Shown here piece by piece: positions 57,877 to 64,000 of a stretch of DNA of 64,000 nucleotides. The notes beneath the pieces are model-generated. The model saw only the letters and a list, made by a program, of their open reading frames with translations, ran no database searches and was not told the origin of the DNA. Position 1 is the stretch's first letter, and each line of letters begins with the position of its first letter. Both the position numbers and the translations under genes were made by a program. Source of the stretch: Sphingomonadales bacterium EhC05 (GTDB lineage: Bacteria > Pseudomonadota > Alphaproteobacteria > Sphingomonadales > Sphingomonadaceae); contig LXYP01000026.1 in the NCBI GenBank assembly GCA_001650955.1, positions 1 through 64,000 on the forward strand, written 5' to 3'.

Positions 57877-59397
57877 GTGACTAATGGAATTTTGGACGTT
57901 TTGGGCGCGCTGACATATGTTCTGGTGTTCGTGCTCGGTATCGGTTTGGCGATGGTGATTGTGCTGTTTGTGATCGACGTGACGCAAAAGCATGATGCGG
58001 TGCGCCGCAACTATCCCGTGATTGGCCGGTTCAGGCATATTTTTGCCTCGCTGGGTGAGTTTTTCCGCCAATATTTCTTCGCCATGGACCGCGAAGAAAT
58101 GCCGTTCAATCGCGCCGAACGGGAATGGGTCGAGCGGGCTGGCAAGGGCAAGGACAATACGATCGCCTTTGGTTCCACCAAAAATCTCGATCCTGCGGGC
58201 ACGCCGATTTTTGTGAACTGCCCATTTCCGACGCTGGAACTGGATGCGGCGCAAACCGCGACCTGCATTATCGGGCCGCATAGCAAGCAGCCCTATGAAG
58301 CGCGATCTTTCTTCAATATTTCGGCGATGAGCTTTGGCGCGCTGTCGGTGCCTGCGGTCCGGGCCCTGTCGCATGGTGCCAAAATGGCGGGCTGCTGGAT
58401 GAATACCGGAGAGGGTGGCCTGTCCCCCTATCATCTCGAAGGCGGCTGCGACATCGTCTTTCAGATTGGCACCGCCAAATATGGCGTGCGCACCGAAGAT
58501 GGCAGGCTCAGTGATGACAAGCTCCGGGAAGTTGCAGCGCATGAGCAGGTGCGGATGTTCGAGATTAAATTGTCGCAAGGCGCCAAGCCCGGAAAGGGCG
58601 GAATATTGCCGGCTGAAAAAGTGAATAGGACGATCGCTGACATCCGCGGGATCAGGGAAGGCGAGGCAAGCATCTCACCGAACCGCCATCCCGAGATTAA
58701 CAATGTCGAAGAATTGCTCGACTTTATCGCGCGCGTCCGCGCAGCCACCGGTAAACCGGTCGGTATCAAGGCGGTTGTCGGGGCCTATGGCTGGCTCGAG
58801 AAGCTGTGCGAGGCGATTCATAAGCGCGGGATCGAGAGCGCGCCGGACTTTTTCACGCTGGATAGCGGTGACGGGGGAACCGGGGCAGCGCCGATGCCGT
58901 TGATGGACAATGTCGGATTGCCGTTGAAGGAGAGCCTGCCGATGCTCTCGGACATCTTCCACAAATATGGTCTGCGCGACCGGATCAAGATTATCGCGTC
59001 GGGCAAACGGATCACTCCGGGCGGCGTTGCCTGGGCGCTTTGCGCAGGTGCGGATTTCATCAACAGCGCGCGCGGCTTCATGTTCTCTCTCGGCTGTATT
59101 CAGTCGCTCAAATGTAACAAGAATACCTGTCCAACCGGTATTACCACGCATAATCCCAGGCTCCAGCGAGGGCTCGATCCGCAGGACAAGAAGGTCAAGG
59201 TCGCCAATTATTGCACCAATATCGTTCATGAAGTCGAAATTTTGGCGCATAGCTGCGGTGTCGATGAGCCCCGCCAATTGGGCCGCAAACATGTCCGCAT
59301 TGTCCAGGATACCGGCAAGTCGGTGCCCTTGGATGAAATTTACCCAAGGCCCGCGATTTTGCCGCAATATAGCTCGTCTATGGCAACTGTCCGATAA
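57877..59397 (+). CDS. FMN-binding glutamate synthase family protein
   Basis: The 506-residue protein has one N-terminal membrane helix (residues 8-31). It then has a single glutamate-synthase FMN domain: S-A-M-S-F-G-A-L-S near residue 150, G-E-G-G-L-S-P-Y-H near 181, D-S-G-D-G-G-T-G-A-A-P near 329, and a cysteine set C-I-Q-S-L-K-C-N-K-N-T-C-P-T-G for an Fe-S cluster. There is no glutamine amidotransferase domain, so it is not a complete glutamate synthase. Archaeal-type GltB or another FMN-dependent oxidoreductase are the alternatives; the substrate is unknown. The start is GTG, preceded by TTGGGGA. Confidence 0.85.
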   Translation: MTNGILDVLGALTYVLVFVLGIGLAMVIVLFVIDVTQKHDAVRRNYPVIGRFRHIFASLGEFFRQYFFAMDREEMPFNRAEREWVERAGKGKDNTIAFGSTKNLDPAGTPIFVNCPFPTLELDAAQTATCIIGPHSKQPYEARSFFNISAMSFGALSVPAVRALSHGAKMAGCWMNTGEGGLSPYHLEGGCDIVFQIGTAKYGVRTEDGRLSDDKLREVAAHEQVRMFEIKLSQGAKPGKGGILPAEKVNRTIADIRGIREGEASISPNRHPEINNVEELLDFIARVRAATGKPVGIKAVVGAYGWLEKLCEAIHKRGIESAPDFFTLDSGDGGTGAAPMPLMDNVGLPLKESLPMLSDIFHKYGLRDRIKIIASGKRITPGGVAWALCAGADFINSARGFMFSLGCIQSLKCNKNTCPTGITTHNPRLQRGLDPQDKKVKVANYCTNIVHEVEILAHSCGVDEPRQLGRKHVRIVQDTGKSVPLDEIYPRPAILPQYSSSMATVR

Positions 59398-59470
59398 TAT
59401 ATATTGATGGCAGCCCATCATCGCGTAGATAGGCAGGCACGGGGTTATCCGAAAAATTGGAGAGGAAAGA

Positions 59471-60325
59471 ATGATGCGTAAATTGCTTTTGACGACCGCG
59501 GGTTTGGCATTGATGGGAGCGACTGCTCCGGCCTTTGCAAATGATCAGTCCAAAGCTGGCGTCGAGATGAAAGAAGCGAATCTGCGCACGATCATCCAGC
59601 ATGAGCGGCGCGCCGATGACAGCGCGCGCGATCAACATCGCCACCCGCTCGAGACACTGATGTTTTTTGGCGTGAAACCCGAGATGACGGTTGCGGAATA
59701 TGTCCCGGGTGGCGGCTGGTATACCAGAATATTGGCGCCTTATCTCGCCGAAAATGGCCAATATATTGGCCTGACATTTGCGCCCGACCCGCTGCCTTTT
59801 CCGGACGAAACGAAAGAACGGATTCGCGGATTTCCTGAAAAATTCCCGAATGACGTGGCGGAATGGACCGGGATGCCGGCAACAAAATTCACCGCCTATA
59901 CCGCCGACAAAGTCCCCGATGAAGCCAGTGGCACGGTTGACCTGATCATTGTCCCGCGGATGATGCACAATTTGATGCGTTGGGATCTGGCGGACAGCGA
60001 GATCAGGGTGATGCGCAAGATGCTGAAAGAGGGCGGGATGATCGGGATCGTGCAGCATCGCGCAAAGGATGATGCACCGTTCAGCTATGCGGATGGAAAT
60101 AACGGCTATCTGCGCACAGATACGGTCATCAGCTTCATGCAATCGCAGGGATTCGGGCTGGTCAAACAGTCTGAAATCAACGCCAATCCCAAGGACACGG
60201 CCGATTATGAAGGCGGTGTCTGGACGCTACCGCCGCGCTTCGGCAAGGGCGATGTCGACAAAGAAAAATATGCCGAAATCGGCGAGTCTGACCGGATGAC
60301 ATTATTGTTCAAAAAAATCCCTTAA
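59471..60325 (+). CDS. exported methyltransferase-like protein, copy 1
   Basis: The 284-residue protein has a clear signal peptide (basic start, hydrophobic core, A-P-A-F-A-N). The following domain resembles class I methyltransferases: V-A-E-Y-V-P-G-G-G-W-Y-T-R in place of motif I near residue 75, I-I-V-P-R-M-M-H-N at the motif IV position, and G-G-M-I-G-I-V-Q-H-R. It is closely similar along its whole length to the next gene (shared I-N-A-N-P-K-D-T and G-E-S-D-R-M-T-L-L-F-K-K). SAM is not known to be available in the periplasm, so its activity is open. RBS GAGGAAAG. Confidence 0.82.
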   Translation: MMRKLLLTTAGLALMGATAPAFANDQSKAGVEMKEANLRTIIQHERRADDSARDQHRHPLETLMFFGVKPEMTVAEYVPGGGWYTRILAPYLAENGQYIGLTFAPDPLPFPDETKERIRGFPEKFPNDVAEWTGMPATKFTAYTADKVPDEASGTVDLIIVPRMMHNLMRWDLADSEIRVMRKMLKEGGMIGIVQHRAKDDAPFSYADGNNGYLRTDTVISFMQSQGFGLVKQSEINANPKDTADYEGGVWTLPPRFGKGDVDKEKYAEIGESDRMTLLFKKIP

Positions 60326-60400
60326 TCCGCCGTCATCGGCTATGATTGCGGCACAAGCGACGACCAAAATTTTGTACAGAAAAGATGATAGGATGAATTG

Positions 60401-61255
60401 ATGCGGAAATTATTTTTGACCACAGCCGGATTGGCACTTCTGGGAGCAACTGCCCCGGTGCTGGCCGAACATCATGCAAAAGATGGTACGGAAATGAAGC
60501 ACAGCAGTCTGAGTGCGATATTGGCGGATGAAAGACGCGCCGACGATCAGGCCCGTGACGCCTACCGCAATTCGGCAGAAACCCTGAACTTCTTTGGCGT
60601 GAAGCCAGGACAGACGGTGGTTGAATATGGCCCCGGCGGCGGATGGTATACGCGGGTATTGCTGCCCTATGTGGCGCCCAAAGGACAATATGTTGCGATT
60701 GGCGCAGATACTGCCTCCTCAACCTTCCCCGATCGGGCGCGCGAAGGCCGTTCGAAAAGCTGGCCTGAGCGTTTTCCCGAAGTCGCATCCGGATGGACCG
60801 GTGTCGATGCGAAGAAAATTTTCGCTTATGAAAGCGATGAACTTCCGGATGAGATGAAAGGGACGGTCGACCGCATCGTTATCTTCCGTTCGCTCCATGG
60901 CATGATGAACCGCGCCAATGCCGATTCCGAGCTCCGCAATCTGCGCGCGATGCTGAAAGATGACGGCATGATCGGCGTGGTCCAGCACCGGGCCAATGCC
61001 GACGCGCCGTTTGAAATGTCCAAAGGCACCAAAGGCTATTTGAAACAGGACAATGTTGTCGCTTTGTTCAAAATGGCCGGTTTTGAACTGGTCTCCTCCT
61101 CGGAGATCAACGCAAATCCGAAAGATACCAAGGATTATGAAGGCGGCGTCTGGACGCTTCCCCCGATCCTGCGCCATGGCGAAACCGATCGCGCCAAATA
61201 TCAGGCAATTGGTGAATCGGACCGGATGACTTTGTTGTTCAAGAAACTTCCTTAA
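60401..61255 (+). CDS. exported methyltransferase-like protein, copy 2
   Basis: The 284-residue product is a tandem paralogue of the preceding gene, about half identical by eye. It has its own signal peptide (L-F-L-T-T-A-G-L-A-L, cleavage near V-L-A-E) and the motif V-V-E-Y-G-P-G-G-G-W-Y-T-R. I chose the ATG at 60401, eight bases after AGG; a TTG one codon earlier is possible. The intergenic region is about 75 bases, so co-transcription is possible. It ends 18 bases before aguB. Substrate unknown. Confidence 0.82.
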   Translation: MRKLFLTTAGLALLGATAPVLAEHHAKDGTEMKHSSLSAILADERRADDQARDAYRNSAETLNFFGVKPGQTVVEYGPGGGWYTRVLLPYVAPKGQYVAIGADTASSTFPDRAREGRSKSWPERFPEVASGWTGVDAKKIFAYESDELPDEMKGTVDRIVIFRSLHGMMNRANADSELRNLRAMLKDDGMIGVVQHRANADAPFEMSKGTKGYLKQDNVVALFKMAGFELVSSSEINANPKDTKDYEGGVWTLPPILRHGETDRAKYQAIGESDRMTLLFKKLP

Positions 61256-61273
61256 CCCGCTATCAGGGCCGCT

Positions 61274-62122
61274 ATGTCGAAAATCAGCGTAGCGGCCCTG
61301 CAGCTGCCCTTGGGTGGCGATGAACAAGAGAATCTGGAAGCGGTCGGCTATCTGATCGCCGATGCCGCTGGGCAAGGCGCGCAGATCATCCTGCCGCCGG
61401 AGCTTTTTGCAGGCCCCTATTTTTGCAAGACCGAAGCGGAGGCGCTGTTCGCGCTCGCCAAGCCCGTGAGCGAGAGCGCAGCGGTTGCGGCAATGCAAAA
61501 GCTCGCCAGGCAATTGGGCGTTGCCATCCCGGCCAGCTTCTTTGAGCGCGACGGCAATCATTATTATAACAGCATCGCGATGATCGGTCCGGATGGCGAG
61601 ATTATCGGCGTTTACCGCAAAAGCCATATCCCCGACGGCCCCGGTTATCAGGAGAAATTTTACTTCCGACCGGGCAATAGCGGTTTCAAGGTCTGGGATA
61701 TGTTCGGGACCAGGATTGGCGTCGGCATCTGCTGGGACCAATGGTATCCTGAGACCGCGCGGGCGATGGCGCTGATGGGGGCGGAACTGCTCTTCTTTCC
61801 GACTGCGATCGGTTCCGAGCCTTATGATGAAGAGCTGGACACCAGCCGGATGTGGCGGCGGGCGATGCAGGGCCATGCGGTGAGCAACTGCATGCCGATT
61901 GTCGCCAGCAACCGCATCGGGATGGAAGACGGACAGGCTTTTTACGGCCATAGTTTCATCGCCAATGAATGGGGTGACCTGGTGCTCGAATATGGATCGG
62001 AGGACATTGGCACATTGGTCGCGACATTCGATCTCGAACAGGCGCGCACCCACCGCGCCGGCATGGGCTTTTTCCGCGACCGCCGCCCTGAACTTTACGG
62101 ACGACTGGTTGAAGATGTATAG
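61274..62122 (+). CDS. aguB: N-carbamoylputrescine amidase
   Basis: AguB hydrolyses N-carbamoylputrescine to putrescine, CO2 and ammonia. The 282-residue nitrilase-family protein has the catalytic triad E43 (P-P-E-L-F-A-G), K116 (Y-R-K-S-H-I-P-D-G) and C153 (G-I-C-W-D-Q-W-Y-P-E). The extended G-P-G-Y-Q-E-K-F-Y-F segment is characteristic of AguB. aguA lies upstream on the same strand, separated by three other genes. Together they complete agmatine-to-putrescine conversion. Confidence 0.93.
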   Translation: MSKISVAALQLPLGGDEQENLEAVGYLIADAAGQGAQIILPPELFAGPYFCKTEAEALFALAKPVSESAAVAAMQKLARQLGVAIPASFFERDGNHYYNSIAMIGPDGEIIGVYRKSHIPDGPGYQEKFYFRPGNSGFKVWDMFGTRIGVGICWDQWYPETARAMALMGAELLFFPTAIGSEPYDEELDTSRMWRRAMQGHAVSNCMPIVASNRIGMEDGQAFYGHSFIANEWGDLVLEYGSEDIGTLVATFDLEQARTHRAGMGFFRDRRPELYGRLVEDV

Positions 62123-62130
62123 GCATAGTC

Positions 62131-62747
62131 ATGCGAATCTATCTATATAGACTGGCTGCACTCTTGGCGTTCGGGATGATTTCTGTCTCCGGACCCTCAC
62201 TGGCCCAAACCGACTTCATCGTCGAATATGAATCCGGCATGGTCGCAGCGACTCCGCGCATTGCCGCTCCGGCGAAGCCCAAGTCCCAATTTTCCGTCGA
62301 TCATTATATCGAACTCGATCGACCGCTCGATTTTGGTGAGCATTTCTGGGACGAGAGCTATGTCCATGCAATCGGCGCGCACGGGTCGGCCCAGATCGTC
62401 GTCGATCTTGAGGCCGAGCAGCTCTATGTCTATCGCGCCGGCGTTGAAATCGCCCGCACCAAGATCACCCGCGGCTGGGAAGAATATGATACGCCCACCG
62501 GCGTTTTTCCGATCCTCGAGAAGGATGCGGATCATTATAGCAGCACCTTGACAATGCACCGATGCCCTATAATCTGCGACTGACCTGGAAGGGCGTTGCG
62601 ATCCACGGAGCGGATGTCGACAGCGTGTCGGCCACCCATGGCTGTATCGGCGTGCCGCTCGAATTTGCGCGGAAGCTATTCGCCAATGTTCGCAAAGGGG
62701 ACAAGGTCTTGGTGACGCGGAATTGGCAGCCGGGCATCTATGGGTGA
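62131..62747 (+). pseudogene. L,D-transpeptidase (YkuD family), frameshifted
   Basis: The first frame (62131-62583) has a signal peptide (S-L-A-Q) and the start of a YkuD domain (V-D-L-E-A-E-Q-L-Y-V-Y near residue 93, then T-P-T-G-V-F-P-I-L). It then runs into non-homologous residues. The rest of the domain, with the catalytic V-A-I-H-G-A-D and A-T-H-G-C-I-G-V motif, continues in the frame one base back up to 62747. One extra A near 62550-62553 would restore a single protein of about 205 residues reading S-T-L-N-N-A-P-M-P-Y. Such enzymes make 3-3 peptidoglycan crosslinks or attach proteins. The break may be real decay or a sequence error. Confidence 0.8.
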
Positions 62748-63728
62748 GTCGCTAAACTCTCCGGACCGGTTGGAAAATAGAAATCAGCGATCCAGATATT
62801 TTATTTTGGCATTTGCGGTTTTGGCGGCCGGTTTGGCTTATGCCTTCATCGTCGTAAACGGCAGCAACGAACTGTGGTCGGGCTTTACCTTTATCATGCT
62901 GTTGCCGATGCTAATTGGCGCATTTCTATACTCGCGACACCGATTGAATATCGAAACCATTTTAGATCCCTATTTTCCATCCAATTCTACCTGTTCGGTG
63001 TGCTCATTCTTGTCTTCGCTCTGATCATGCGGGAAGGAGTGATCTGCATTCTCATGCTAGCATTGCCATGGCTGGTTTTCGGCATGATCGGATCATGGCT
63101 TAGTTTTCTGGTGCGACGGCGTATTCGCGTTAGAGGGCGCTTTCTGTCTGCAAGCATATTGATATTGCCGATAATGAGTCTGCAAATTGAAACCCAGCTC
63201 GATCCTCCCGAGACCCTTTATCGCGTCGAGCGTTCGGTCGTAATCACGGCCACGCCCGCAGATATTTGGCCATCGCTATTATCGATCGATAATATCCAAG
63301 CGGGTGAAGGCAAATGGAATTTTACGCAGGATTTGGTTGGCGTTCCCAGGCCGACTTCCGCAGTCTTGGAAGGAACCGGACTCGGTGCAACGCGTCACGC
63401 CGCCTGGGGTAAAAACATCAGGTTCAAAGAACATATTACGGCCTGGCAATCGGATGAGGAACTTCAATGGCGGTTTCATTTCGATGATGATTCAATCAGC
63501 AGATATACAGACCGGCATATTGCGCCAAATAGTGACCTGTTACGAATTGAAACTGGCGGATATCGACTGGAACTCATCGACGCAAATGCCAGCAGACTGA
63601 CGCTTTACACGGATTATCGAACCCAAAGCTGGATGCATCTATATGCCTCGCTTTGGGGAGAAATATATCTTGGAGATATTCAGGAGAATATTCTGGCTCT
63701 GATCAAAAACCGGCAGGATCAGCTCTGA
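62740..63728 (+). pseudogene. SRPBCC-domain membrane protein, frameshifted
   Basis: The first frame from the ATG at 62740 encodes two hydrophobic helices up to about 62940 (I-M-L-L-P-M-L-I-G-A-F). The sensible continuation is in the frame one base back: another two hydrophobic helices (Q-F-Y-L-F-G-V-L-I-L-V-F-A-L and I-L-M-L-A-L-P-W-L-V-F-G), then an SRPBCC/polyketide-cyclase-like domain from about 63215 to the end (A-T-P-A-D-I-W-P-S-L-L, W-G-K-N-I-R-F-K-E-H-I). A one-base deletion between about 62925 and 62990 would explain it. The intact protein would be about 329 residues. It overlaps the L,D-transpeptidase gene by eight bases. The function is unknown. Confidence 0.65.
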
Positions 63729-64000
63729 ATGCTTCTCTGTTCGGCGGTTTTCCCGAATATATCGTCAAACATCGCCTGAGTCAGCCGCCCGGTATTCACA
63801 TTGTAGCGGCTGCAGTGATAGCTATCTATGAGAACGCGATTATCGCTCAGCAAGTGCACTGCGCCATGGGCGAATTTATGATCTGCCAGCCTAAGGCCTT
63901 CCATGCGGACCAGACTGTCATGGGCAATCTTGCCGAGCGCTAGAATGACCCGCACATCGGGCAGGGCGCGAATAGCCTTTTTCAGAAAATCACGGCAATT
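63719..64000 (-). CDS. uracil-DNA glycosylase, C-terminal part (cut by window edge)
   Basis: The frame is open to the window end and reads C-R-D-F-L-K-K-A-I-R-A-L-P-D-V-R-V-I-L-A-L-G before the motif D-S-Y-H-C-S-R-Y-N-V-N-T-G-R-L-T. That motif is the DNA-binding loop of uracil-DNA glycosylases of the family 4/5 type, probably family 5. The enzyme removes uracil, or other deaminated bases, from DNA. The start and the Fe-S cysteines lie outside the window. It overlaps the SRPBCC gene's end by ten bases. Confidence 0.85.
   Translation of the reverse strand, partial: NCRDFLKKAIRALPDVRVILALGKIAHDSLVRMEGLRLADHKFAHGAVHLLSDNRVLIDSYHCSRYNVNTGRLTQAMFDDIFGKTAEQRSIQS

Noticed and set aside
60719-62053. 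A 444-codon open frame antisense to the methyltransferase-like copy 2 and aguB
   Set aside because: No family features, no ribosome site, and it crosses two well-supported genes and their boundary.
1-64000. CRISPR arrays, insertion sequences, prophage or integrative-element ends
   Set aside because: No regularly spaced repeats, transposase, integrase or phage genes were found. The tRNA-His 3' end was checked for an att-like duplication and none was visible within the window.

Overview
The window is a stretch of chromosome from an alphaproteobacterium, most likely a Sphingomonadales member of the Sphingorhabdus/Parasphingorhabdus/Sphingopyxis kind. The evidence is gene content and order: dapA-smpB-DUF2062-cckA-recA, psd-pssA, rpsB-tsf-pyrH-frr-uppS-cdsA-dxr-rseP-bamA-ompH-fabZ, and rpiB-glyA-nrdR-trmJ. 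A CckA-type cell-cycle kinase is present, the recA operator has the alphaproteobacterial GTTC-N7-GTTC form, and there are many TonB and peptidase genes. No lpx genes sit inside the bamA-fabZ cluster, which fits an outer membrane built on glycosphingolipid rather than LPS. The genus is inference. The window is gene-dense, with no gap over 300 bases, one tRNA, no rRNA, and no insertion sequence, prophage or CRISPR array that I could recognise.

Region 1 (1-9.7 kb): the end of a DUF3604 protein, a TetR regulator, a periplasmic lytic transglycosylase divergent from dapA-smpB-DUF2062-cckA, then recA with a LexA operator and a run of three hairpins. Region 2 (9.7-18.1 kb): a GST, alaS, a KefB-like antiporter, icd, psd-pssA, and a small membrane-protein gene with its own LexA-type operator. 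Region 3 (18.3-29.7 kb): the translation and envelope operon from rpsB to fabZ, then rpmE.

Region 4 (29.7-34.0 kb, minus strand): a prolyl-4-hydroxylase-like oxygenase, an NRAMP-fold transporter lacking the usual metal ligands, and the three 5-oxoprolinase subunits pxpABC, all closely coupled. Region 5 (34.1-41 kb): type II secretion pseudopilins gspJ-gspK standing alone, tRNA-His, a leucine-dehydrogenase-type enzyme, and a TonB receptor-phytase pair. Region 6 (41.1-48.7 kb): cytochrome c maturation genes ccmC-D-E-F-G-H-I in overlapping order, kup, and a methyltransferase.

Region 7 (48.8-53 kb): rpiB-glyA-nrdR-trmJ, a chorismate mutase, and rpsD preceded by a possible small secreted ORF. Region 8 (53-64 kb): an S9 and an M28 exported peptidase, the putrescine genes aguA and aguB placed around an FMN glutamate-synthase-like gene, and two tandem exported methyltransferase-like proteins. 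It ends with an L,D-transpeptidase gene and an SRPBCC membrane-protein gene, each apparently broken by a one-base deletion, and the C-terminal part of a uracil-DNA glycosylase.

The least ordinary signals are the LexA-box small membrane protein at 17.8-18.1 kb, the NRAMP variant coupled to 5-oxoprolinase (probably with an ATT start), the tandem exported methyltransferases, and the small ORF coupled to rpsD.
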